Shown: in pieces, positions 16,277 through 24,598 of the stretch
Layout: each line of letters opens with the position of its first letter
Numbering within the stretch: the first letter of the stretch is position 1
Assembly: GCA_036501365.1 (NCBI GenBank)
Contig: DASYAL010000087.1
Coordinates: 124,001-188,000 of the forward strand
Source: CAIKMD01 sp036501365
GTDB lineage: Bacteria > Pseudomonadota > Alphaproteobacteria > ATCC43930 > CGMCC-115725
DNA: 64,000 nucleotides
Direction of reading: 5' to 3'
Program-made: the position numbers and the translations under genes
Notes under the pieces: model-generated
What the model was told of the DNA's origin: nothing
Seen by the model: the letters and a program-made list of their open reading frames with translations, nothing else
Database searches by the model: none

Positions 16277-17313
16277 CACTCCTTTCCTTCGAGTTTGGCG
16301 TAGCGCGTATCGATCAACGACATCGCATCGATATGCGATTTCTGCATCCCGTGCGATTCGAACCAATCGAGCATCACCTGGATGTCCGCGACATGGACGC
16401 TCGCCTCGGGACCGACATAGGTGACGCTCTCCTTGATCACCTCGGGCGACTGGTTCAGCGCCTTGGCGGCAAGCGCGATCATGGCGGGCGCGCTCGGCTG
16501 GTCGGCGCGGTTGCCTTGCGCGTCGACGAAGGCGGAATCCCAGGCCTGCGCCGCCGTGCGGAAGGCGGCGAGGAAATGACGCACGGTGTCGGGCCGGTTA
16601 TTCGCGATCTTCGCTGTGGTGAAGGTGCCGCTGGTCTGAGCCCCTTTGACCTCGTCCTCGAGCCAGCCGATCGACTTGGCGCCGCCGCGATCGACCACCT
16701 CGAAGAGATTGGCGGAGCTCATGATCGAGGCATCGATCTGGCCGCCGGTCAGCGCCGAGGCGACGTTCGCGTTCGATTGCAGCGCAATCACGCGCACGTC
16801 CTTGAGCCCGATGCCGCGATGCTCGAGGGTGCGGCCGAGCGCATAGTGGAAGACCGTGCCGAATTGCGGGATGCCGACCGAATGACCGGTGAAATCGCCG
16901 ACCGACCGGACGCCGGCGGCATAAGCCTGGTTCGAGGCGAGAAAGCCCAGGCTGTGAAAGCCCGGCTGCTCGTTGGTGTCGCCGCCGATGATCTTCAGCG
17001 CTCCTTGATTGGCGAGGACGCAGAAGGCATCGGTAAGCCCGGTCGAGCCGAAATCGACATCGCCACTGGTCGCTGCGATGGCAATCGGCTGTGCCGCGTC
17101 GAACGGCACCAGCGTCGCATCGAGGCCTTGCTCCTTGAAGTAGCCTTTGGCGTTGGCGACGACGAGCGCGATGCTCGCCAGCGACGAGCTGACGTAAGCG
17201 ACGCGGATGGGATCGCCGGCCATGGCAGCGTGGAGGCCGAACAGGGTGGCGAAACAGCCGGCCGCGAGCGCCTGCGCGCCGCGCTGATGGGTACGCTGTC
17301 GCGATCCAGTCAT
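16276..17313 (-). CDS. NMT1-like ABC substrate-binding protein (first of tandem pair)
   Basis: 345 aa, signal peptide to about residue 32 (HAAMA-GDP). Same family and architecture as its downstream partner, sharing QPIAIAATSGDVDFGSTG, ALKIIGGDT, ASNQAYAAG and NANVASALTGGQ. The ATG is supported by agggagg eight bases upstream. Close paralogues of this subfamily also lie at 38.6-39.6 and 59-60 kb, which points to local amplification of one binding-protein lineage. Confidence 0.92.
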   Translation of the reverse strand: MTGSRQRTHQRGAQALAAGCFATLFGLHAAMAGDPIRVAYVSSSLASIALVVANAKGYFKEQGLDATLVPFDAAQPIAIAATSGDVDFGSTGLTDAFCVLANQGALKIIGGDTNEQPGFHSLGFLASNQAYAAGVRSVGDFTGHSVGIPQFGTVFHYALGRTLEHRGIGLKDVRVIALQSNANVASALTGGQIDASIMSSANLFEVVDRGGAKSIGWLEDEVKGAQTSGTFTTAKIANNRPDTVRHFLAAFRTAAQAWDSAFVDAQGNRADQPSAPAMIALAAKALNQSPEVIKESVTYVGPEASVHVADIQVMLDWFESHGMQKSHIDAMSLIDTRYAKLEGKE

Positions 17314-17387
17314 CAGACGCCTCCCTTGAGCGCGTTGCCCGACGCGTTCATTATGGTCGCCGATTATAGGACGAAACCGGAGCCGAT

Positions 17388-17603
17388 ATGCGATATCTCG
17401 GCCTGATCCTCCTCGGCCTCGCTCTCGCCGGCTGCGCTTCGCCGGCGATCCCGATGCTCGATCCCGCAACCGGCGCGCGCGCCGATTGCGGCTCGCATCC
17501 CGAGTTCTGGCTGCTCAACGCCTCATCGCTTCCGGGCGAGGAGATGGCGTGTCAGAGCGATTACGAGGCGCGCGGCTGGGTGCGGGCGCCGCTGCATTTC
17601 TGA
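17388..17603 (+). CDS. Small lipoprotein
   Basis: 71 aa. Hydrophobic LGLILLGLALAGC with a perfect lipobox LAGC (Cys16) followed by ASP. The mature domain has two more Cys (ADCG, MACQ) that could form a disulfide and a DYEARGWV segment. Divergent from the binding-protein pair. Role unknown; likely outer-membrane anchored. Confidence 0.8.
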   Translation: MRYLGLILLGLALAGCASPAIPMLDPATGARADCGSHPEFWLLNASSLPGEEMACQSDYEARGWVRAPLHF

Positions 17604-17700
17604 CGCAAGCGGCGAACCCCGCAAGATATCACGACAAAACCATCGGATTGGCGCAATCCCTGCCGATCATGCATCGGCGAGGAAAAGGTCTTGGAGGATC

Positions 17701-18174
17701 ATGATCATGCGCCGTCCGTTCCGTTTCTGGCTCTCGACCCTGTCGCTTCCGGCGGCGCTGCTGCTGGCGCCGATCGCTGTCCCGGCGCAAACGCGGGAGC
17801 CCGCCGCCGGCAATCCCGCGATCAACAGCACGCCGCATAGCTCGGGCAGTGCGGCGTCCTCGCCGATGGCGTCGCCGTCGAGCGAATCCAGCATTCCAAA
17901 GGGCTCCAACCCCGAGGGCGGCAGCGGCAATACCAGCGCGGGCAGCGGCGCGACGCCGTCATCGCAGGCTTCCGAGAGCCCTCCGGCGAGCCCGATGTCT
18001 CAGACCGCCAACAACCCGAACGCGGATAGCAGCGGCAGCGCGGCGGACCACAGCGCCGTCAACGACCATAGCGGCCGCAGCGCCGGCATGAGCAGCGGCT
18101 CGAACGGCAGCAGCAATCGGTCGCGACCGCAAGGCAAATACGCCTCGCCCCCGACCTCGCCGGGAAAGCAATAG
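17701..18174 (+). CDS. Secreted low-complexity Ser/Asn/Gly/Pro-rich protein
   Basis: 157 aa with a signal peptide (MRRPFRFWLSTLSLPAALLL, cut near VPAQT). The remainder is disordered and dominated by Ser, Asn, Gly, Ala and Pro, ending with a basic GKYASPPTSPGKQ. No folded domain is visible. A ribosome site (ttggagg) precedes two closely spaced ATGs; either could be used. Codons remain GC3-rich, supporting a real gene. Possibly a cell-surface or matrix protein; function unknown. Confidence 0.65.
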   Translation: MIMRRPFRFWLSTLSLPAALLLAPIAVPAQTREPAAGNPAINSTPHSSGSAASSPMASPSSESSIPKGSNPEGGSGNTSAGSGATPSSQASESPPASPMSQTANNPNADSSGSAADHSAVNDHSGRSAGMSSGSNGSSNRSRPQGKYASPPTSPGKQ

Positions 18175-18190
18175 GCGAAGAGCAGTCGGG

Positions 18191-19180
18191 CTACTTCTTG
18201 CTCGGCAGGAAACGCTCGGTCATGTATTGCGACATGTCGGGCTCGGTCGGCAGGATGCCGAGCTCGACGAACGAGCTGCGGACCGGATCGACCGCCGCCG
18301 CCGGGAAGGTGCCGTCGGTCGAGAAGGACGGCATCACCGTATCGTACTGCTTCTGCTCGATCTCTTCCGAGAACTTGTCGCGCTCGCGCGCGAGCGCGAT
18401 GGTCTTGGCGCGGTGCTGCGCCATGAAAGCGACGCCCTGATACCAGCCTTTGAGGAAGCCGCGGACGGCGTCGGGATTTTTTTGAATAATGTCGTTCGAG
18501 GCGAAGACCACGTTCTGGAGAAAGGCGCCGACCCAGTCGGAAGCCGGCGCGAGCAGCCGGCCCTTCTTCTGCGCTTCGAGGTTCCAGCCCAGCGCTGCGC
18601 CGCTGATCTGTGCGTCGATGGCGTTGGTCTCGAGCGCCGCGAGCTGCGCGGGATAAGTCGAGCCATCGGCAATAAAGGTGAAGCTCTTCGGGTCCCAGCC
18701 TTCCTTTTTTGCGATCTGGAAAGCGAGCCATTGCGTCAGCGAGCCGACGGTCGAGACGCCGATACGCTTGCCCTTGAGGTCCGAGAGCTGATGGACCGGC
18801 GAGTCATAGGGCACGATGACGCCGAACAATGCCGGCGTCAGCGCGATCGCGCCGACCGCCATTTCCGGCGCGCCTTTGACCAGGAAAGCGATGTCGGTTC
18901 CGGCGCCGAGGCCCAGATCGATCGCGCCAGCGGTCATCGCCTGATGCAGCTTGGCGCTGCCTTCGAGATCGATCTCCGTGACATCGACGCCGTTATCGGC
19001 GAAGAAGTGCTGCTCGATGCCGAGGGCGAGCGGCAGGAAGTTGAAGGCTGGGGCCGAGCTGTTGCCGACCTTGATCGCGGTCGCCGCCGGCGCCGGGCCC
19101 GCGGTCACGGTGCTACCCAGCGCAGCGGCAAGGATGGCCGCGACCAGGCGGGCGCGGCGGCGTGGCGATGGCGTCGTCAT
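18191..19180 (-). CDS. NMT1/TauA-like ABC substrate-binding protein
   Basis: 329 aa. Basic n-region (SPRRRARL), hydrophobic core, cut near APAAT. Mature part has AIKVGNSSAPAFNFLPLALG, GAIDLGLGAGTDIAFL and KGKRIGVSTVGSLT, typical of nitrate/sulfonate/taurine binding proteins. The start at MTTPSP is chosen because gggagg lies eight bases upstream; a start five codons earlier is possible. It is more divergent than the two tandem pairs. No permease or ATPase accompanies it. Confidence 0.9.
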   Translation of the reverse strand: MTTPSPRRRARLVAAILAAALGSTVTAGPAPAATAIKVGNSSAPAFNFLPLALGIEQHFFADNGVDVTEIDLEGSAKLHQAMTAGAIDLGLGAGTDIAFLVKGAPEMAVGAIALTPALFGVIVPYDSPVHQLSDLKGKRIGVSTVGSLTQWLAFQIAKKEGWDPKSFTFIADGSTYPAQLAALETNAIDAQISGAALGWNLEAQKKGRLLAPASDWVGAFLQNVVFASNDIIQKNPDAVRGFLKGWYQGVAFMAQHRAKTIALARERDKFSEEIEQKQYDTVMPSFSTDGTFPAAAVDPVRSSFVELGILPTEPDMSQYMTERFLPSKK

Positions 19181-19341
19181 GGTCGACCTCCCCATATCCT
19201 TGTGTCATTTCCTTGTGTCGCCGGCGGAGCGGCGATTGCGACGACACGTTTAGCCTCTGTCATCGGAGCAGGGAAGGGCTGGCGAAGCCGTCGCTGCGCG
19301 CTACCGTGGGGCGGCACATCCTCAACCCACCGAGCCGAGCC

Positions 19342-19539
19342 ATGCCGAAGCGCAAAACCCCCGCCAGCCTGTCGCCCGAGGAGATGCGCCTGCTCGAAGG
19401 CCTGATCGAGCGCGGCGTACTGGTGGCGGTGCCGCCGAAACGCATGGGCAAGCCACGCCCGGTCATCTCGGCGAGCCTTGCGCGTGGCGGCACGAGCATC
19501 CTGCTCTATCTTTCGCAGGAACCGGTCGCGACCGAATGA
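19342..19539 (+). CDS. Small conserved-looking protein
   Basis: 65 aa, starting MPKRKTPASLSPEEMRLLEG. A charged helix is followed by a basic, Gly-rich second half (KRMGKPRPVISASLARGGTS). No signal or membrane segment. Its stop overlaps the next start (ATGA, 19536-19539). The coupling supports reality although the ribosome site is weak. Function not recognised. Confidence 0.55.
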   Translation: MPKRKTPASLSPEEMRLLEGLIERGVLVAVPPKRMGKPRPVISASLARGGTSILLYLSQEPVATE

Positions 19540-19775
19540 GCGATGCGCCGTCCGACCCGCCGTTCCCGATCACCTGTCACATCTTGCTGCGCGCCGCGGG
19601 CGACGCCGATTTCCGGCGCGCCGGGGCGGCGCGGCTCGAGGCCTTGCCGGCGCGCGGCGCGGTGATCGAAGTGCGGTGCGAGGGCCGCCGGCTCCGCGGC
19701 ACGGTGGAGGCGGTGATCATCCCGCCGGGCTGCGAGGAGAACTGCGTCGGCACGGTGTTCCTCGCCGAGAATTGA
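19536..19775 (+). CDS. Small hypothetical protein
   Basis: 79 aa, overlapping the preceding gene by ATGA. It has a beta-rich look (ITCHILLRA, AVIEVRCEGRRLRGTVEAVII) and a Cys pair near the end (PPGCEENCVG). Could be a small nucleic-acid or metal-binding fold, but no family is recognised. Confidence 0.55.
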   Translation: MSDAPSDPPFPITCHILLRAAGDADFRRAGAARLEALPARGAVIEVRCEGRRLRGTVEAVIIPPGCEENCVGTVFLAEN

Positions 19776-19917
19776 GCGGGAATTGAATCGAACGGCGATG
19801 CCCGGCCTCTCGGGCGGTGTGGTTAATGACCGGTTACCCGGGAATCGCACGCCGAGCGTGTGTGGGGGCCCGTACACCTTAATCCTCGCTTAAGCGGCCG
19901 CGACTAGGCTGGTGAGC

Positions 19918-20406
19918 ATGGCCGCTTTCTCGCTGTCCAAACTCGAGCGCTTGCGCGTGATGATTGTCGACAACTCGCCGATGATGCGCGAGCTTGTCCA
20001 CGGCGTGCTCGAATCCGTGGGCATCAGGCAATTCCTCGAAGCGAGCGACGGCCGGAAGGCGCTGACGCAGCTTCCGGTCTTCGCGCCGCATCTCGCTTTC
20101 GTCGATTGGGAAATGGAGCCGATGAACGGGCTCGATTTCGTGCGCGCGGTGCGCGCTTTGCCCGAGCACGACAATCCCTACCTGCCGATCATCATGCTGA
20201 CCTCGCATGCCGAGGAGGCCTGGGTGATCGAGGCGCGCAATGCCGGCATCCATGAATATCTCGTCAAGCCGACAACGGGGGCGTCGATCCTGGCGCGGCT
20301 CTCTTCCGTCATCAACAATCCGCGGCCTTTTGTGCGTACCGACGATTATTTCGGCCCAGCGCGCCGCACCGCCAACCAAACTCCCGACGCCGCGTCCGGA
20401 ATCTGA
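19918..20406 (+). CDS. Single-domain CheY-like response regulator
   Basis: 162 aa. Receiver domain with the acidic site at Asp19 (MIVDNS), phospho-acceptor Asp63 (LAFVDWEM), Thr95 (IIMLTSH) and Lys117 (EYLVKP). A 40-residue unstructured tail follows. No output domain, so it probably acts by protein contact. GTG two codons upstream is an alternative start. An HPt-like gene follows 20 bp later, suggesting a phosphorelay pair. Confidence 0.9.
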   Translation: MAAFSLSKLERLRVMIVDNSPMMRELVHGVLESVGIRQFLEASDGRKALTQLPVFAPHLAFVDWEMEPMNGLDFVRAVRALPEHDNPYLPIIMLTSHAEEAWVIEARNAGIHEYLVKPTTGASILARLSSVINNPRPFVRTDDYFGPARRTANQTPDAASGI

Positions 20407-20426
20407 CGCGCAAGGCAGCACCGATT

Positions 20427-20966
20427 ATGGCGACCCCTCGACCTTCCGGCGTTATCGAACCGCCGGCTCGCGCAAAGCTCACGGAATTCGCCGGCGCCGA
20501 ATTCGACGAGCGGACCGTGAGCAAGGCGGATCGAGCCGTCGCCCAGGTACTGACGAAATACCCGACCCTACTCCCCGACGAGGTGGCGAAGCTTGTCTCC
20601 GCTTGGGGCACCGTCCCCGCGGCGCTGACGAGCGAGACGGTCGCGCCGGTCTTCACCATCGCCCACGAGCTCGCCGGCTACGGCGAGACCTTCGGCTTTC
20701 CGCTAGTCACGGTCCTCGCGCGCTCGCTGTGCCGCTTGCTGAATGCGGGCGATCTCGCCCGTGAGCAGATGAAGACCGTGATCGATGCACATATCGCCAC
20801 CCTGCACGTCATCGTCCGCGACAATATCCGCGGCCACGGCGGCGAGATTGGCATCAACCTCGCGGCGGGCCTCGATAAGGCCATCGCCAAATTCAGCCTC
20901 GCCGCGGATGGCGACCGCGAAGGTCGCCTGCGCGACGAAGTCGCGGCGCTGCAAAACAAGAAATAA
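20427..20966 (+). CDS. HPt-like histidine phosphotransfer protein (putative)
   Basis: 179 aa, helical. The central segment FTIAHELAGYGETFGFP (about 77-92), then SLCRLL, resembles the phosphorylatable helix of HPt proteins (H-x-x-K-G-x-x-x-x-x-G). His80 is the expected phosphosite; the Lys two or three residues after it is replaced by Ala. Following a CheY-like gene by 20 bp strengthens the assignment. No kinase is adjacent; the hybrid kinase at the window start is a possible donor. Confidence 0.65.
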   Translation: MATPRPSGVIEPPARAKLTEFAGAEFDERTVSKADRAVAQVLTKYPTLLPDEVAKLVSAWGTVPAALTSETVAPVFTIAHELAGYGETFGFPLVTVLARSLCRLLNAGDLAREQMKTVIDAHIATLHVIVRDNIRGHGGEIGINLAAGLDKAIAKFSLAADGDREGRLRDEVAALQNKK

Positions 20967-21049
20967 TCGCGGCGCCCGATCTGGCGCCTCAGCCGCGGAT
21001 GGACCACAATGCGTCCATCCGCGAGCACGGTCTATTAAGGGAGGAAATG

Positions 21050-22015
21050 ATGGAACCCTTGCCGAAGGGCGCGAACTTCATTCGCTCGAAGACGCTGTGG
21101 GAAATCGGCCTGCATATCGCCGGCAATCCCCTGACGCCGTATGGCGGCAACCGCGACATGTGCATCGCCGTCGGCAGCGGCGGCAGCGACAGCTTCCGGC
21201 CGTGGCTGCGGCTCGGCACCGGCTCGGCGATCATGGCCGAGGATGTCGTTCGCGGGAATCTCGAGATGGCGTTCGTCAACCCGTCGGCGATGCTGACCCA
21301 GGCCTATCGCGGCGTCGGCCTCTTCAAGAAGAAGCTGCCGGTGCGCGTGGTGGCGAGCTATCCGAGCTGGGACCGCTTCGTCATCACGGTCAATCCGAAA
21401 TGCGGCATCACGTCGCTCAAGCAGATGAAAGAGAAACGTGCGCCGCTCAAGATCTCGGTGCGTGAGGATCCGACCCATTCGACCCATGTGCTGATCGACC
21501 AACTCCTGTCGGTGCATGGCTTCACCTTGAAGGATGTCGAGAGCTGGGGCGGCAAGCTCGTGCTGTGCGGCGGGCCGGGCGACGCGCGCCGGCTCGATCC
21601 GACGGCGAAGGGTGAGATAGACATGATCTTCGATGAGGGTATCAAGACCTGGCTGCCGCAATCGCTCGAGGCGGGGATGGTGCCGCTCGATCTGACCGAG
21701 GCCGAATTCAAGCACCTGACCGATCTCGGCTGGCGCAAGAAGTCGATGCCGGCCGGGAAGTTCAAGGGCCTCAAAGCGGATCACACCTGCATCGATTTCA
21801 GCGGCTGGCCGATCTATTGCAGCGCCGATCTCGCCGAGAAGACCGTCTACGACGTTTGCGGCGCGATCGCCGCGCGCGATGCCGAGATGCCGTGGGAGCC
21901 GGGCGACTATCAGGGCATCGCCCAGATCGGCCGCGACACCGAGGAAACGCCGATCGACGTGCCGCTGCATCCCGGCGCCGAACGCTGGTTCCGCGAGTAC
22001 GGTCAGAAGAGGTAG
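21050..22015 (+). CDS. TAXI-family (TRAP-type) solute-binding protein lacking a signal peptide
   Basis: 321 aa. The pattern CIAVGSGGSDSFRPWLRLGTG followed by MAFVNPSAMLTQAYRG is that of TAXI-type receptors of TRAP transporters. Unusually no signal peptide is visible: the N-terminus is MEPLPKGANFIRSKT. Two adjacent ATGs (21047, 21050) follow aagggagg; the second has better spacing. No TRAP membrane subunit lies nearby. It may act in the cytoplasm or bind a ligand for another purpose. A hairpin terminator follows its stop. Confidence 0.8.
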   Translation: MEPLPKGANFIRSKTLWEIGLHIAGNPLTPYGGNRDMCIAVGSGGSDSFRPWLRLGTGSAIMAEDVVRGNLEMAFVNPSAMLTQAYRGVGLFKKKLPVRVVASYPSWDRFVITVNPKCGITSLKQMKEKRAPLKISVREDPTHSTHVLIDQLLSVHGFTLKDVESWGGKLVLCGGPGDARRLDPTAKGEIDMIFDEGIKTWLPQSLEAGMVPLDLTEAEFKHLTDLGWRKKSMPAGKFKGLKADHTCIDFSGWPIYCSADLAEKTVYDVCGAIAARDAEMPWEPGDYQGIAQIGRDTEETPIDVPLHPGAERWFREYGQKR

Positions 22016-22025
22016 GGCGGATCGC

Positions 22026-22059
22026 GACGGCTTGGTCTGCCGGACCAGGCCGTCTTCTA
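22026..22059 (+). terminator. Hairpin terminator after the TAXI-like gene
   Basis: Arms gacggcttggtc (22026-22037) and gaccaggccgtc (22043-22054), 12 bp with one G-U pair and a 5-base loop, followed by ttcta. It lies 10 bases after the stop codon. The T tract is short. Confidence 0.6.
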
Positions 22060-22086
22060 TCGGCGCAGGAAAAGGGGGAATGGGGC

Positions 22087-22575
22087 GTGGGTGCCGAAGC
22101 CTGGGATGGAAGCTGGGCCTGGAGTCTGCCGCTGATCGTGGTGACGGTGATCTTCCACGTTATCGGTCTGGGCTTCATTAACGGCAAGGTCATCCGCGCC
22201 TTGAGCAGCTTCCAGGGCCGCCGCAATTACTTGCCGATTTTTGCCGTGGTGATGGGAATCACGACGCTGCTCGCGACCGTGCTGCATGGGCTCGAGGCCA
22301 GCATGTGGGCGGTCGCTTATCGCGCTCTCGGCGCATTGCCGGACAACAAAACGGCGATCCTTTATTCGCTGAGCGCGATCACCACCTACGGCCATGCCGA
22401 CGTCTTTCTCGCCGCGCATTGGCAATTGATGGGCGCGCTTGAGGCGCTGAACGGCTTGCTGCTCTTCGGCCTGACCACCGCTTTCCTCTACAGCACGATC
22501 CAGCGGGTCTGGCCGGCCGACATCCGGGAATGGCACGCACCGCACATTCCCTGGCACCGCTCGCCCAATCCCTAG
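22087..22575 (+). CDS. K+-channel-like pore membrane protein with altered selectivity filter
   Basis: 162 aa from a GTG start backed by aaaggggga. Hydrophobic segments are near 13-34, 50-68 and 112-138. The stretch SLSAITTYGHADVF, then WQLMGALEALNGLLLFGLTTAF, matches the pore helix, filter and inner helix of two-TM bacterial K+ channels, where the filter is usually TTxGYGD. Here it reads TTYGHAD, so K+ selectivity is doubtful. No cytoplasmic regulatory domain. Its end overlaps the convergent oppF-like gene by 4 bp. Confidence 0.75.
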   Translation: MGAEAWDGSWAWSLPLIVVTVIFHVIGLGFINGKVIRALSSFQGRRNYLPIFAVVMGITTLLATVLHGLEASMWAVAYRALGALPDNKTAILYSLSAITTYGHADVFLAAHWQLMGALEALNGLLLFGLTTAFLYSTIQRVWPADIREWHAPHIPWHRSPNP

Positions 22576-23576
22576 GCAGGCTCCGCGCGCGTCTCCTCAT
22601 AAAGATGGCATTCGACCAGGCGCGCGGCCTCGCGCAGCGTCGCAGGCCGCTGCTCCTTGCAGCGCGGCATGACTTTGGGGCAGCGCGGGTGGAAAGCGCA
22701 GCCAGGCGGCGGGTCGAGCGGGTTGGGGAAGCCGGGCCCTAGCGCGAATTCCGGCAGGCCGCGCGTCGGATCGGGCGTGAGCACGGAATCGAGCAAGGTC
22801 TGCGTATAGGGGTGGCGCGGCCGGGCGAAGATCTCCGCGGTCGGCCCGGCTTCGATGACACGGCCGAGATACATCACCGCGACCCGGTCGGCCATATGCT
22901 CGACCACGGCGAGATTGTGGCTGACGATCACGAAAGTGAGGTTCAGCTCGCGGCGCAGATCCTGCAGCAGGTTGAGGATCTGCGCCTGCACCGAGACGTC
23001 GAGCGCCGAAGTCGGCTCGTCGCAGATCACGATATCGGGACTCATCGCGAGCGCGCGGGCGATTGCGACGCGCTGGCGCTGTCCGCCCGAGAGCTGGCTC
23101 GGATAGACATAGATGAGGCGGCGCGACAGCCCGACCAGCTCCATCAACTGCTCGACGCGGGCGCGGCGCTCTTCGCGCGTGCCGATATTGTGGACCTCGA
23201 GCGGCAGGGCAATGATCTGCGCCAAGGTCTTGCGCGGATTGAGCGAGGAATAGGGGTCCTGGAAAACCGGCTGGATGCGGCGTGCGACCTCGCCGCGGCC
23301 GACGGTCTCGATCGGCACGCCGCCGAACCGGATCTCGCCGCTCGAGGGCGGCAGCAGTCCCAGCATCATCCGCGCCAGCGTGGTCTTGCCGCAGCCGGAT
23401 TCGCCGACGATCGCCAACACCTCGCCGCGCGTCAGCGCGAGATCGACCCCGTCGACCGCGCGCAGCGTCTTGCTGGTCGCGAACATGCCGGCGCCGATCG
23501 CGAACAGGCGGCCGACGCCGCGGCATTCGAGTACGGTCTCGCTGGCGACGCCGATATCGTTCGCGACCGCGCTCAT
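22572..23576 (-). CDS. Opp/Dpp-type ABC transporter ATP-binding protein (OppF-like)
   Basis: 334 aa ATPase. Walker A GESGCGKTT, Q loop, signature LSGGQRQRVAIARAL, Walker B VICDEPTSALD, and the C-terminal oligopeptide-transporter extension with a Cys cluster (CAFHPRCPKVMPRC). It is last in oppB-C-D-F order, start overlapping the oppD-like stop (ATGA). The longer open frame upstream lies within the oppD-like gene and is discarded. Powers uptake of peptides or similar solutes through the adjacent permeases. Confidence 0.95.
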   Translation of the reverse strand: MSAVANDIGVASETVLECRGVGRLFAIGAGMFATSKTLRAVDGVDLALTRGEVLAIVGESGCGKTTLARMMLGLLPPSSGEIRFGGVPIETVGRGEVARRIQPVFQDPYSSLNPRKTLAQIIALPLEVHNIGTREERRARVEQLMELVGLSRRLIYVYPSQLSGGQRQRVAIARALAMSPDIVICDEPTSALDVSVQAQILNLLQDLRRELNLTFVIVSHNLAVVEHMADRVAVMYLGRVIEAGPTAEIFARPRHPYTQTLLDSVLTPDPTRGLPEFALGPGFPNPLDPPPGCAFHPRCPKVMPRCKEQRPATLREAARLVECHLYEETRAEPA

Positions 23577-24598
23577 TCCGCCGCTCCCAAGGATTGCGAC
23601 AGGCGTTGCGGATGCAGCGGCGCGGTCAGCAGGCAGCGATCGGTTCGGCCGGGCGCGGTTTCGCGCAGCGGCACGGCCGCCGCGGCACAATCGGCGAAGG
23701 CCTGCGGGCAGCGGTTGCCGAACTGGCAGCCGGCAATCGGTCCGATGAGCGAGGGCACGAGGCCCGGGATCGAGCCGAGCTGCGCGCCGCGCACCGTCTT
23801 GCCTGGGATCGGGATGCAATCGAGCAGGCCGCGCGTATAGGGATGACGCGGCGCGGCGAAGATTTCCTTGGCCGTGCCGGTCTCGACCACTTGTCCCGCA
23901 TACATCACCACGACGCGGTCGGCCATGCGCGCGACGACGCCGAGATCGTGAGTGATGAGGATGAGGGCCATGCGATATTCGTGCTGCAGATCGGCGAGGA
24001 GATGAAGGATCTGCGCCTGGATGGTGACGTCGAGCGCGGTCGTCGGCTCATCGGCGATGATGAGCGTCGGATCGCACATCAGCGTCATCGCGATCATCGC
24101 GCGCTGGCGCAAGCCACCCGAAAGCTGATGCGGATATTGCGCGAGGCGGCTGGTGGCGGCGCTGATGCCGACCTTGTTGAGGAGATATTCGGCGTGCTCG
24201 CGCGCCTGGCGATGATTGCCCTTGCCGTGGCGGAGATAGATCTCTTCCATCTGGTTGCCGATGGTGTAGACGGGATTGAGCGAGGTCATCGGGTCCTGGA
24301 AGATCATCGCCATGCGGTCGCCACGCAGCGCCGCGCGCTGTTTGTCCGAGAGCGTGAGGAGATCGCGGCCTTCGAGTGTCAGGCGGCGCGCGCTGAGCCG
24401 CGCGCGGCGCGGCAAGAGTCCCATGATGCCGAGCGAGGTCATGGTCTTGCCGCAGCCGGATTCGCCGACGATGCACAGGGTCTCGCCGCGAGCGACATGG
24501 AGATCGACGTCGGTGACGGCGCGCAGCATCCCGGCGGGGACGTCGATTCCGACCGACAGCCCCTCGACGCGGAGGACTTCGTCGCGCGCTTCGGTCAA
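23573..24598 (-). CDS. Opp/Dpp-type ABC transporter ATP-binding protein (OppD-like)
   Basis: 341 aa ATPase with Walker A GESGCGKTM, signature LSGGLRQRAMIAMTL, Walker B IADEPTTALD and the C-terminal extension (CQFGNRCPQAFADC). It pairs with OppF to form the heterodimeric motor. Overlaps both neighbours by four bases (ATGA), so the operon is tightly coupled. Confidence 0.95.
   Translation of the reverse strand: MTEARDEVLRVEGLSVGIDVPAGMLRAVTDVDLHVARGETLCIVGESGCGKTMTSLGIMGLLPRRARLSARRLTLEGRDLLTLSDKQRAALRGDRMAMIFQDPMTSLNPVYTIGNQMEEIYLRHGKGNHRQAREHAEYLLNKVGISAATSRLAQYPHQLSGGLRQRAMIAMTLMCDPTLIIADEPTTALDVTIQAQILHLLADLQHEYRMALILITHDLGVVARMADRVVVMYAGQVVETGTAKEIFAAPRHPYTRGLLDCIPIPGKTVRGAQLGSIPGLVPSLIGPIAGCQFGNRCPQAFADCAAAAVPLRETAPGRTDRCLLTAPLHPQRLSQSLGAAE

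Noticed and set aside
19776..19917. tRNA-like or small RNA gene
   Set aside because: Some palindromes (gcccg...cgggc) are present, but no cloverleaf or T-loop could be assembled.
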